Assembly (NCBI RefSeq): GCF_020564565.1
Contig: NZ_JAJCTD010000003.1
Coordinates: 310,001-374,000 of the forward strand
Direction of reading: 5' to 3'
From: Rhodobacter sp. Har01
GTDB taxonomy: Bacteria > Pseudomonadota > Alphaproteobacteria > Rhodobacterales > Rhodobacteraceae
Length of the DNA stretch: 64,000 nucleotides
Shown here: piece after piece, positions 55,161-64,000 of the stretch
Layout of the letters: each line of letters opens with the position of its first letter
Numbering within the stretch: the first letter of the stretch is position 1
Position numbers and translations under genes: made by a program
The notes under the pieces: model-generated
Told to the model about the DNA's origin: nothing
The model's database searches: none
The model's input: only the letters and a program-made list of their open reading frames with translations

Positions 55161-56189
55161 CTAGACCGGGACCAGCGCCCAATAGTCCAGGTCCAGCAGG
55201 ACCTCGGGCAGGTATTTGCCGTCTGCACCCTTCAACGCAAAGGGCGCCGCGCCCTGCTTCACGGCCACCAGCCGCAGCCGCAGCGCGCCAACGCCGCGGG
55301 CGGCGGTGTCGGCGCGGTCCAGCACCTCGGACCAAGCCTTCACCGTGTCGCCGGCAAAGCAGGGGTTGGCATGCGCGCCGCCGTTCAGCGCGACAATCAT
55401 CTGGGCGTTCGCCAGGCCATTGAAGCTCAGCGTGCGGGCCAGGCTGATGACATGGCCGCCGTAGATCAGCCGCCTGCCGTCATCGCGGAAGGTGGCGTCG
55501 AAATGCACCTTGGCGGTATTCTGCCACAGCCGCGTGGCCAGCATGTGCTCGGCCTCTTCCACCGTCACACCGTCGACATGGTCGATCTGCTCGCCCACTC
55601 GGTAGTCGCCCCAGCGGTGCGGCTCTCCGGCCAGGGCAAAGTCGTAGTTGCGGAAATCCAACCCGGGGGGCACCACCAGGGCGCTGGCGGGCACCGCGGA
55701 TTGCAGATCGGGAACCACCGGGTCCGGCGCGGGGGTGGCGCGGGATTTGCGCACCATCACCCAGCGGACATATTCCAGCACCGCCTCGCCCCGCTGGTTC
55801 AGGCCGCGAGTGCGGACCCAGACCACGCCCGACTTGCCGTTGCTGTTCTCCTTCAGCCCGATCACCGTGCTTTCGGAACGCAAGGTATCGCCCGGCCAGA
55901 CCGGCGCCAGCCAGCGGCCCTCGGCGTACCCGAGGTTGGCCACGGCGTTCAGGCTGATGTCGGGGACGGTCTTGCCGAACACGGTGTGGAAGGCGATCAG
56001 ATCGTCCATCGGGCTGGCCGGCAGGCCGCAGGCGCGGGCGAAGTCATCGCTGGAATACAGCGCCCCGCGCGCCGGATAAAGCGCGTGATACAGCGCCCGC
56101 TCGCCCCCCGACAGGGTGCGCGGCACGGCGTGGACGATGGTCTCGCCCAGGCGGTAATCCTCGAAGAAACGGCCCGGATTGGTCTTCAT
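55161..56189 (-). CDS. mch: Mesaconyl-CoA hydratase (beta-methylmalyl-CoA dehydratase)
   Basis: Ethylmalonyl-CoA pathway enzyme that hydrates mesaconyl-C1-CoA to beta-methylmalyl-CoA; 342 aa, matching the known size. It is built of two MaoC/hot-dog domains; the first has FFEDYRLGETIVHAVPRTL and WLAPVWPGDTLRSESTV, the second HRWGDYRVGEQIDHVDGVTV and YGGHVISLARTLSFNGLAN. An AGAGGAG site precedes ATG 56189. It is on the same strand as mcl2 and sdhC, in the order mcl2, NnrU, DUF1737, mch, sdhC. Confidence 0.94.
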   Translation of the reverse strand: MKTNPGRFFEDYRLGETIVHAVPRTLSGGERALYHALYPARGALYSSDDFARACGLPASPMDDLIAFHTVFGKTVPDISLNAVANLGYAEGRWLAPVWPGDTLRSESTVIGLKENSNGKSGVVWVRTRGLNQRGEAVLEYVRWVMVRKSRATPAPDPVVPDLQSAVPASALVVPPGLDFRNYDFALAGEPHRWGDYRVGEQIDHVDGVTVEEAEHMLATRLWQNTAKVHFDATFRDDGRRLIYGGHVISLARTLSFNGLANAQMIVALNGGAHANPCFAGDTVKAWSEVLDRADTAARGVGALRLRLVAVKQGAAPFALKGADGKYLPEVLLDLDYWALVPV

Positions 56190-56215
56190 CTTCGCTCCTC
56201 TTGCGGCCAGGAAAC

Positions 56216-56258
56216 GGAATTCGCGCGAATTCCGTGCACGATTTTCGCGCGAAAATCG
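56216..56258. repeat. Double-hairpin intergenic repeat, copy 4 (CGCGCG type)
   Basis: GGAATTCG-CG-CGAATTCC (56216-56233) and CGATTTTCG-CG-CGAAAATCG (56239-56258) are joined by CGTGCACG. It sits between the DUF1737 stop and the mch start, so if it terminates transcription mch must have its own promoter close to its start. Confidence 0.88.
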
Positions 56259-56270
56259 TTTCCCTTGCCG

Positions 56271-56474
56271 TTACATCTCGCCCAGCTTGAGGTCTGGGTC
56301 ATAGTTTCCCGGCACCTCTTTCACCACCGCCTGCCCGCAGCGCATCACCCCGCGGGCGGCATCGAAGGCATAGGTGGGGCCTTCGTGCAGCGTCCACCCC
56401 TTGGACAGCGCCAGCGAAACCTTGTGGCAGAAGGCCGAGGTGTCGTCGTCGCTGAGAAAGCGGTAAAGCCGCAT
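56271..56474 (-). CDS. DUF1737 protein
   Basis: A 67-residue cytosolic protein (MRLYRFLSDDDTSAFCHKVS, LSKGWTLHEGPTYAFDAARG, MRCGQAVVKEV) matching DUF1737, a small alphaproteobacterial domain of unknown function. The start overlaps the NnrU stop, so the two are coupled. A double-hairpin repeat follows. Confidence 0.88.
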   Translation of the reverse strand: MRLYRFLSDDDTSAFCHKVSLALSKGWTLHEGPTYAFDAARGVMRCGQAVVKEVPGNYDPDLKLGEM

Positions 56475-57022
56475 CAGGCGCCCCAGGGCACGTAGCCCAT
56501 CCAGTAGTGGATCAGCATGATGGCCACCACTGCGCCCGCCGTCGCGAACATCGCGGGCCGGTTGCGGCCTTCCTTCACCGGCTTCGGCTCCCATTCCGGT
56601 TGCGCCCGGTTGATCACGACGATCGTCGTCACCGCCCAGGCCAGCAGGCCGCCGAACAGGATGAGACTGGCAAGATCACCGTTCACCAGCAGATGCGCCA
56701 GCGCCCAAAGGGCAAAGCCGGTCAACTGCGGATGCCGCAGCTTGCCGATGATCGGCGCCCGCATCCCGTCGGCGGCATAGAGGAACACCGCCCCGATCAT
56801 CAGCAGGTTGTTGATCCCGACCAGCGCCGCACCGCGGCTCCACCACTGGCCCTGAACGGGGTCATAGCCCTTGTACATCAGCCAGATCGAGGCCAGTAGC
56901 GCCACCGCCACCAGGGCCTTGCCGGGGTTGCCCAGGCTGGCCCGCAGGTCGGGCGCCAGCCGCTTGAAGAGATGCGCCCCCCACCAGAGCGCGACGCCAA
57001 GGATCAGAACGATCAGGGACAT
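56474..57022 (-). CDS. NnrU-family membrane protein
   Basis: A 182-residue inner-membrane protein with about six helices and the NnrU pattern GVALWWGAHLFKRLAPDLRA, KLRHPQLTGFALWALAHLLV. NnrU proteins were named from denitrification clusters; the domain also relates to isoprenylcysteine methyltransferase-like proteins and 15-cis-zeta-carotene isomerase. No denitrification genes are near, so the function is open. GGAGAAGG precedes ATG 57022. Confidence 0.9.
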   Translation of the reverse strand: MSLIVLILGVALWWGAHLFKRLAPDLRASLGNPGKALVAVALLASIWLMYKGYDPVQGQWWSRGAALVGINNLLMIGAVFLYAADGMRAPIIGKLRHPQLTGFALWALAHLLVNGDLASLILFGGLLAWAVTTIVVINRAQPEWEPKPVKEGRNRPAMFATAGAVVAIMLIHYWMGYVPWGA

Positions 57023-57060
57023 GGACCTTCTCCCGTGAGTTGCCTGCCCGCACCCTGCCG

Positions 57061-57921
57061 TCAATTCGCCAGGGCTGCAATCGCCTCGGCGCGGGCCAGC
57101 GTGGCCTTCGCCGTCTCGATGTGCAGGTTCTCGACGATGCGCCCCTCAACCACCGCCACGCCGCCGCCGGTGGCCAGCACGGCGTCATAGGCGGCGATCT
57201 GGCGGCGGGCGAGGTCGATCTCGGCCTCGGTCGGCGCGAAGGCGGCGTTGGCGATCTGCACCTGCGCCGGATGCACCAGGGTCTTGCCGTCAAAGCCCAT
57301 GTCGCGGCCCTGGTGGCATTCGGCCCAAAGCCCCTCGTCATCCTTGAAGGCGTTGTAGACGCCGTCGACGATCAGCTTGCCATGCGCCTTGGCCGCCAGC
57401 AGGCACAGGCCAAGCCCGGTCTGCAGCGGCAGACGGTCGGGCCGGAAGCGGCTGTTCAGCTCTCGCGCCAGGTCGTTGGTGCCCATCACCATGCCCTTCA
57501 GCTGGGGATGCGCTGCGATCTCGGCTGCGTTCAGCATGCCGGCCGCCGATTCCATCATCGCCCAGAGGTCGGTGCCCGGCACCGCCGCCGCAACCGCGTC
57601 CAGATCGGCCGCCCGGTTCACTTTGGGCACCAGCACCGCGTCGACCCGCGCGCCACCGGCAATCGCCTTGTCCATGGCATCGGCATCGGCCCGGCCCCAT
57701 TCGGAATCCAGCCCGTTGATCCGCACGATCCGCAGCCGGTTGCCATAGTCGAAATCCCGCAGCACGCGGGCCAGCAGGTCGCGCGCATGGGGCTTTTCGT
57801 CCGGCGCCACGGCATCTTCCAAGTCGAAAATGATGGCGTCGCAGGGCAGCTCGCGCGCCTTCTCCAGCGCTCGTTCCTTTGAGCCGGGGATATACAGGAC
57901 CGAACGGCAGGGGCGGGGCAT
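57061..57921 (-). CDS. mcl2: (3S)-malyl-CoA thioesterase (CitE-like, Mcl2)
   Basis: Hydrolyses (3S)-malyl-CoA to malate and CoA, the last step of malate formation in the ethylmalonyl-CoA pathway; 286 aa. CitE/HpcH-type TIM barrel with RSVLYIPGSKERALEKA, IIFDLEDAVAPDEK (metal Asp/Glu), RIVRINGLDSEWG, VLVPKVNRAADL, MMESAAGMLNAAEIA and GMVMGTNDLAREL. The MGTNDLA and IPGSKERALEKA phrasing matches my memory of R. sphaeroides Mcl2, not of the lyase Mcl1 (FGPGSRPALFEK). AAGGA precedes ATG 57921. Confidence 0.9.
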   Translation of the reverse strand: MPRPCRSVLYIPGSKERALEKARELPCDAIIFDLEDAVAPDEKPHARDLLARVLRDFDYGNRLRIVRINGLDSEWGRADADAMDKAIAGGARVDAVLVPKVNRAADLDAVAAAVPGTDLWAMMESAAGMLNAAEIAAHPQLKGMVMGTNDLARELNSRFRPDRLPLQTGLGLCLLAAKAHGKLIVDGVYNAFKDDEGLWAECHQGRDMGFDGKTLVHPAQVQIANAAFAPTEAEIDLARRQIAAYDAVLATGGGVAVVEGRIVENLHIETAKATLARAEAIAALAN

Positions 57922-57987
57922 GGGCGAATCCTTGCAGCAATTTTCTTGCGCGTGAATGCCGTTCTTCGCCACTTTCTTCAAGCCCTG

Positions 57988-58005
57988 TTCTGCCGCAGCG
58001 CAGAA
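57988..58005 (-). promoter_or_regulatory. Candidate mcl2 operator (TTCTGC-N6-GCAGAA)
   Basis: A perfect 6-bp inverted repeat lies 67-84 bases upstream of mcl2. The same 16-base core TCTGCCGCAGCGCAGA occurs at 41336-41351, upstream of ccr, although there it also encodes the acyltransferase C-terminus. CTGC/GCAG half-sites recall those of the PHB regulator PhaR, but the spacing differs. Confidence 0.4.
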
Positions 58006-58120
58006 ATTCCGGCCACGGGCGCACGCCGCGTTAACCACGCTTCAGCGGCTTTCATCCGATCCTTTGCCGATCCGGGCCTGCCGGCCCAGAAAGTCCGGCC
58101 ACCAAGGAAAGGCAAACCAC

Positions 58121-58429
58121 ATGACCCGAACCACGCTTGCCCTGTCGCTGGGCTTTGGCGGCGTGATCCTGGCGACCCAGATGGTTCAGGCCCAGGCGCA
58201 ATGCGGCCCCCGCGAGGCGATGGTGGCCCAACTGGCCGAACGCTATGGCGAGACGCAGCAGGCGTTGGGCCTGGCCTCGGCCGCGGTGATGGAGCTTTTC
58301 GCCAGCGCCGAGACCGGTACCTGGACACTGACACTGACCTCGCCAGACGGCACCATGTGCCTGATGGCGGCGGGGCAAGCCTTTCAGGCCAGCGATGCGC
58401 CAAAATCCGCCAAGGGCGATCCGGTCTGA
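58121..58429 (+). CDS. Small secreted protein, unknown function
   Basis: A 102-residue protein with a Sec signal peptide (MTRTTLALSLGFGGVILATQ, cleavage near AQAQ) and a mature domain containing CGPREAMVAQLAERYGETQQ and TLTLTSPDGTMCLMAAGQAF with two cysteines that could pair. AAGGAAAGG precedes ATG 58121. Similar short periplasmic proteins with an xGxREAxxxxLxxxYGE start occur widely in Rhodobacterales. No function is known to me. Confidence 0.78.
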   Translation: MTRTTLALSLGFGGVILATQMVQAQAQCGPREAMVAQLAERYGETQQALGLASAAVMELFASAETGTWTLTLTSPDGTMCLMAAGQAFQASDAPKSAKGDPV

Positions 58430-58506
58430 TCTTCGCCGGGAACCCTTTGCGGAACAGCGCGTTGTTCCGTCACAGCAACCGAAACCGTGATGGAAAGGAC
58501 CTCGCG

Positions 58507-58719
58507 ATGAGCAGTTCCAGCGACAAGATCAAAGGCATGGCCAATGAGGCCGCAGGCAACGTCAAGCAGGCCGTCGGCAAGGCCGTCGGAAACGAACAGA
58601 TGCAGGTCGAGGGCGTGATCCAGGAACGCAAGGGCGAAGTCCAGCAACTGGCCGGCAAGGCGAAAGAGGCGGTGAAGAACGCCGCCGATGCGTTGAAGAA
58701 GGGCGTTGACCGCGTCTGA
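58507..58719 (+). CDS. CsbD-family stress protein
   Basis: A 70-residue hydrophilic, Lys/Ala/Gly-rich helical protein with the CsbD pattern DKIKGMANEAAGNVKQAVGK and RKGEVQQLAGKAKEAVKNAA. Members are general-stress proteins of unknown mechanism. AAAGGA precedes ATG 58507, and a clear terminator follows. Confidence 0.95.
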   Translation: MSSSSDKIKGMANEAAGNVKQAVGKAVGNEQMQVEGVIQERKGEVQQLAGKAKEAVKNAADALKKGVDRV

Positions 58720-58734
58720 GCGGTCTGGTCTCCA

Positions 58735-58758
58735 AGGGGCGCCTGCGGGCGCCCCTTG
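58735..58758 (+). terminator. Terminator of the csbD-like gene
   Basis: Perfect 10-bp stem AAGGGGCGCC-TGCG-GGCGCCCCTT, 15 bases past the stop, followed by the T-rich GTCTTTCC. Confidence 0.8.
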
Positions 58759-58768
58759 TCTTTCCTGA

Positions 58769-60721
<1,953 letters not shown>

Positions 60722-60806
60722 GCCGGCCCCGAATCCCGCACTTGAATGCGCAGCCCCCGGCTGCGCATTCTGCGTTTCAGACGGCCCTTTCCGAAAGGTG
60801 ACGCCC

Positions 60807-62021
60807 ATGAAAGCCGCCCTTGCCGCCCTGCTGCTGCTGGCCACCCCGGCCGCGGCAGAAATCGCCGTGTCGCAGTCGATCGGCCAGAACGGCATTGCCG
60901 CCACGCTGGCCACGCTGGACGCGGTCGATCAGCCGACCCCCGCCGAACGCTTTGCGCTGGGCGGGCTGCGCTTCCTGTCGGGCATTGAATCGGCGCTGCA
61001 GCTGCAATGGCGCACCGGCATGGATCAGGCGCTGGGCCAGGCGGGCGACACCACCGGCCTGCCGCTTCTGCGCCTGCCGCTGCCGCCCAACCCGTCTCCC
61101 GAGCCCTTTCAGGGCGCATTGCTGAGCCAGCTTTTCGCCGACGTCGATGCGAAGATGCAGGCCGCCCGGCAAGACCTTGCCGCCCTGCCCCAAGGCCAGG
61201 ACTTCGCGCTGGAGGTTGCCTTCGCCGACCTCTGGTTCGACGTGAACGCCAACGGCGCGCGCGATGCGGGCGAAGACGCCGGCGCCATCCTGGGGCCGCA
61301 GCTGATGGGCTGGCAATGGGCCGAGCGCGACCCTGCCCTGCCGTTGCCGGTGATCCGCTTCGACACCGCCGACGCGGCCTGGCTGGCCGCCTATGCCCAC
61401 CTGCTGTCGGGCATCTCCAACGTGGTGCTGGCCTATGACCCGGCCGAGGCCATCGACCGGGTGATCGCCGCCCGCATGTCGCTGAAGGTGGCGCCCCCGT
61501 CAACCGGCCCGGACTACAGCTTTGACGCCTCGTTCGGCCAGTTCATGGACACCTTCGCCATGGTCGAAGGCGCGGTCAACAAGGCCCCCGATGTGGCCCG
61601 CGCCCAGGCCGCAAAGGCGCAATTCCTGGGCATGGTCGAACAGAACCGCCGGTTCTGGACCCTTGCCGTGCAGGAGACCGACAACGACCGCGAATGGATA
61701 CCGGCCGAGGGCCAGACCTCGGCCCTGGGGTTCGACCTGCCGCCGGGCACCGGGCCGCAATGGCTGGCCGTGCTGGCCGATGGCGAGGCGCTGCTGACGG
61801 GTCGGCTCTTGCTGCCCTACTGGCGCGGCCCCGGCGGTCAGGGCGTGAACTTCGGCCGGATGTTCGACGATCCCCGCCCGATCAGCGTGACCGGCTGGCT
61901 ACAAGGTTGGGCCGCGGTGCCCTATATGGAACAGGGGCCGGTGGTCAGCGATGAAAACCTCCGGCGGTTTGACGAGATGATGCTTGGCAATGCCGGGCTG
62001 ATGATGGTGTTCCTGAACTGA
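60807..62021 (+). CDS. Secreted protein with Ca-binding-like loop, paralog of the gene at 63091
   Basis: A 404-residue exported protein (signal MKAALAALLLLATPAAAEIA) of a family I cannot name. A distinctive block WFDVNANGARDAGEDAG (about residue 150) matches the DxNxNGxxDxxE calcium loop of EF-hand or dockerin type. RFDTADAAWLAAYAHLLSGI and VEQNRRFWTLAVQETDND are shared with the second copy, and the C-terminus ends MMLGNAGLMMVFLN. GAAAGG precedes ATG 60807; a GTG nine bases earlier is in frame. Confidence 0.8.
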   Translation: MKAALAALLLLATPAAAEIAVSQSIGQNGIAATLATLDAVDQPTPAERFALGGLRFLSGIESALQLQWRTGMDQALGQAGDTTGLPLLRLPLPPNPSPEPFQGALLSQLFADVDAKMQAARQDLAALPQGQDFALEVAFADLWFDVNANGARDAGEDAGAILGPQLMGWQWAERDPALPLPVIRFDTADAAWLAAYAHLLSGISNVVLAYDPAEAIDRVIAARMSLKVAPPSTGPDYSFDASFGQFMDTFAMVEGAVNKAPDVARAQAAKAQFLGMVEQNRRFWTLAVQETDNDREWIPAEGQTSALGFDLPPGTGPQWLAVLADGEALLTGRLLLPYWRGPGGQGVNFGRMFDDPRPISVTGWLQGWAAVPYMEQGPVVSDENLRRFDEMMLGNAGLMMVFLN

Positions 62022-62039
62022 CCGGCCTTGGCGCCGAAC

Positions 62040-62228
62040 ATGGGTGAGATGATGAACTACTCCAAATCCGGCGGCGCCAGCACCGCCAAGCCCGGCCCGC
62101 GGCCGAAACGGATGAACTCCAAGGGCGCCCCGCCGGCCAAGGCGGACGACAAGGCGGCGCTGCTGGCCCGGATGAAGGCCGCCTCGATGCAAAAGCCGCC
62201 CGCCAAGCCGGCCAAGCCGTCCGAGTGA
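62040..62228 (+). CDS. Small basic hypothetical protein
   Basis: A 62-residue protein (MGEMMNYSKSGGASTAKPGP.., then KADDKAALLARMKAASMQKP) rich in Lys, Ala and Pro, with no membrane segment. It begins 18 bases after the secreted-protein stop, and its TGA overlaps the GTG start of the methyltransferase (GTGA), which supports expression. The exact start is uncertain among three ATGs at 62040, 62049 and 62052. Confidence 0.65.
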   Translation: MGEMMNYSKSGGASTAKPGPRPKRMNSKGAPPAKADDKAALLARMKAASMQKPPAKPAKPSE

Positions 62229-62890
62229 GCGCCTCGCCCTACCTTGCGCCCGGCTTTTATGACCGGGCGCTGGCAGACGGCCGGCACCGCGACATCGTCG
62301 GCGGCCGCTGGTCGGAAACGGCGGCGGCGCAGATGGCGCTGCTGCTGGACGAAGGGCTGCGGCCCGAGGACCGGCTTCTGGACATCGGCTGCGGCTGCCT
62401 GCGGCTGGGCCACCGCGCCGCGGCCTACCTTGCGCCGGGGCACTACTGGGGCACCGATGCCAGCCTTGCGCTGATGCGCCGTGGCCATGAGGCGGAACTG
62501 AGCGACGAGACCCGCGCCCGCCTGCCCCCCGGCAATCTGGTCGAAGACGCCGACTTCGGCTTTCCCGGCCTGCCCGACAGCATCGACATCGCACTCGCCT
62601 TCGCCGTCTTCACCCACCTGCCGCCCGACGCCCTGCCGCGTGCGCTGGCGCAGGTTCGTGCCCGTTTCCCCCGGCTGCGGCGGATGCTGCTGACCGTCTT
62701 CCTGGCCCCCCAGGGCCACGCCGGCCCGCACCGCCAGCCCGACGGCGTGGTCACCCACCCCGACCGCCCGCCCTGGCACCGCCCGGCGGCGCAGGTGGAA
62801 GCCGAGGCCCGCGCCGCCGGTTTCACCCCCGACTGGCGCCCCCGCCGCCTGCCCCGCAGCCAGCGTCTGCTGGCCCTGACGCCGGTCTGA
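62225..62890 (+). CDS. Class I SAM-dependent methyltransferase
   Basis: A 221-residue methyltransferase starting at GTG 62225, translationally coupled to the small gene before it. The SAM motif is LLDIGCGCLRLGHRAAAYL, with a following WGTDASLALMRRG acidic strand and IDIALAFAVFTHLPPDALPR. It resembles stand-alone small methyltransferases of secondary or cell-surface metabolism; the substrate is unknown. The C-terminus is Arg/Pro-rich. Confidence 0.85.
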   Translation: MSASPYLAPGFYDRALADGRHRDIVGGRWSETAAAQMALLLDEGLRPEDRLLDIGCGCLRLGHRAAAYLAPGHYWGTDASLALMRRGHEAELSDETRARLPPGNLVEDADFGFPGLPDSIDIALAFAVFTHLPPDALPRALAQVRARFPRLRRMLLTVFLAPQGHAGPHRQPDGVVTHPDRPPWHRPAAQVEAEARAAGFTPDWRPRRLPRSQRLLALTPV

Positions 62891-62928
62891 ATGGCCGAAA
62901 AAGGGCGGGGGCCAGCCCCCGCACCCCC

Positions 62929-62981
62929 GGGGTATTTGAGCCAAGATGAAGGGAGCCGCTTCATCTTGGCTCAAATACCCC
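62929..62981. terminator. Long AT-tipped inverted repeat, copy 4 (perfect)
   Basis: 23-base perfect arms beginning GGGGTATTTGAGCCAAGATG enclose a seven-base loop. It is preceded by a GGGCGGGGGC-CA-GCCCCCGC hairpin. It lies between the methyltransferase stop and the next gene on the same strand. Confidence 0.8.
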
Positions 62982-63090
62982 CGCGCTGAGCGCATTCTTC
63001 GCGGCCGCGGGGGATTCCCTACCGTCAGCAGCCTTGACCCCCGGCTTGGCCCGGCCGCATCCTTGCCGCCAAGCTGACAGGAGACTGCCG

Positions 63091-64000
63091 ATGCGCCTTT
63101 CCGTCCTTGCTGCCGTCTTTGCCCTGCTGCCCGGGATGGGCCTGGCCGAACGGTCGCCGCTGTCGGCGGAGATTGCATCGTCCGGCATTGCCGCCACCGA
63201 GGCGCGGCTGGCCGGGCTGCCTGACCCGACGCCGCCCGATCTGTTCGCGCTGGCTGGCTTGCATTTCCTGTCCGGGGTCGAGCGCGCCCTGCAATTGCGC
63301 TGGCAGACCGGAATGCAGGCCGACTGGTCGGAACTGCCGATCCTGCGGCTGCCGATCCCGGAGAACCCCGCCGCGCGTGCCTTTACCGGCACCGATCTGG
63401 TCGATCTGCTGACCGGGCTTGCGGCCGACATGGACGCCGCCCGCGCCGCGCTTGACCGGCTGGGCCCGCGCGATTTCGCGCTGGAAATCGCCATGGCCGA
63501 CCTGTGGTTCGACATCAACATGAACGCCACCCGCGATGAGGGCGAGGGCATCGGCGACGTCGCCCTGAATGCCATCGGCGGCCGCCGCGCCGCTGTCGAC
63601 GTTCTGGACCCGGCGATCCGCTTCGACACCGCAGATGCGGCCTGGTTGTCGGCCTATACCCATTTCCTGTCGGCCTTCGCCAATCTGGCGCTGGCCTATG
63701 ACCCCGGCCCCGCCGTCGACCGCGTCAGCGCCTCGGCCAAGGCGATGAAGGAGATGTGGGGCCCGACCCCGCCCTCGAACGCCTTTGACATGATGTTCGG
63801 CCGCCAGGTCGACCGCGTCGCCATGATCCTGATGGCCGCCGCGCAACAGCCTGACCCCGCCCTGACCCGCGCCGCCCACGGCCACCTCTTGGCGATGATC
63901 ACCGAGAACCGCCGGTTCTGGGCGCTGCTGCGGTCCGAAACCGACAACGCCGGCGAATGGGTGCCGAACGACCGGCAGACCTCGGCCCTAGGCCTCTTCG
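63091..64000 (+). CDS. Secreted protein, paralog of the gene at 60807 (3' end outside window)
   Basis: The first 303 codons of a second copy of the secreted family. ATG 63091 follows ACAGGAG, with signal peptide MRLSVLAAVFALLPGMGLAE. The order of motifs is the same as in the first copy: IASSGIAATEARLAGLPDPT, GLHFLSGVERALQLRWQTGM, WFDINMNATRDEGEG (Ca-loop-like), RFDTADAAWLSAYTHFLSAF and ITENRRFWALLRSETDN. Identity to the other copy is moderate, so the duplication is old. It may continue past the window to about 400 residues. Confidence 0.8.
   Translation, partial: MRLSVLAAVFALLPGMGLAERSPLSAEIASSGIAATEARLAGLPDPTPPDLFALAGLHFLSGVERALQLRWQTGMQADWSELPILRLPIPENPAARAFTGTDLVDLLTGLAADMDAARAALDRLGPRDFALEIAMADLWFDINMNATRDEGEGIGDVALNAIGGRRAAVDVLDPAIRFDTADAAWLSAYTHFLSAFANLALAYDPGPAVDRVSASAKAMKEMWGPTPPSNAFDMMFGRQVDRVAMILMAAAQQPDPALTRAAHGHLLAMITENRRFWALLRSETDNAGEWVPNDRQTSALGLF

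Noticed and set aside
57061..57921. Annotation as malyl-CoA/beta-methylmalyl-CoA lyase Mcl1
   Set aside because: Length and phrasing (LYIPGSKERALEKA, MGTNDLAREL) match the thioesterase Mcl2; Mcl1 has an FGPGSRPALF-type start.

Overview
The window is one contiguous stretch of a GC-rich alphaproteobacterial chromosome, most likely from the Rhodobacteraceae (Rhodobacter/Cereibacter/Gemmobacter-like). The evidence is the ethylmalonyl-CoA pathway gene set (ccr, ecm, mch, mcl2) lying close to sdhCDAB and mdh as I recall for Rhodobacter sphaeroides, a class I lysyl-tRNA synthetase, a two-subunit membrane anchor for succinate dehydrogenase, DUF6455 and NnrU proteins, and the family's characteristic intergenic palindromes. 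Both edges cut genes: a transporter on the left and a secreted protein on the right. No rRNA, tRNA, CRISPR array, integrase or intact insertion sequence was seen.

Layout. 0-6.5 kb: a metabolite:H+ symporter-type transporter, adk and acs (acetate activation), then a SulP anion transporter. 6.6-15.8 kb: a frameshifted flavin-oxidoreductase-like gene, a large beta-helix protein, small secreted proteins, lysK, a TerB-like protein, a PBP4-type carboxypeptidase and nadD. 16-20.5 kb: ettA, followed directly by an AT-rich PIN-domain gene that looks foreign, then about 1.3 kb of palindromes around a decayed REP-associated transposase (RAYT), then a cold-shock gene. 20.7-31.9 kb: two hydrolases and a peptide-type ABC importer in one likely operon with a CocE/NonD hydrolase, then choline sulfatase. 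32-39.8 kb: housekeeping and small genes (SRAP, methyltransferase, choline-kinase-like, 5'-nucleotidase, pyrD, RecD-like helicase). 39.9-62 kb: the carbon core, with ccr and ecm separated by an acyltransferase, deoD and mtnA nucleoside/thioribose salvage, the sdh operon with three lipoprotein genes between sdhA and sdhB, mch, mcl2 and mdh.

How the genes fit together. Acs makes acetyl-CoA. Ccr, Ecm, Mch and the Mcl2 thioesterase are four enzymes of the ethylmalonyl-CoA route that converts acetyl-CoA to malate and succinyl-CoA, and Sdh and Mdh carry those products through the TCA cycle. Candidate operators lie in front of acs, ccr, sdhC and mcl2.

The most unusual material is not in the genes. 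There are at least three families of structured intergenic repeats: a double-hairpin element with mutually complementary centres (five copies plus relatives), a long AT-tipped inverted repeat at gene ends (four full copies plus one fragment inside a coding sequence), and a GC palindrome that occurs both around and in frame inside a dead RAYT transposase gene.
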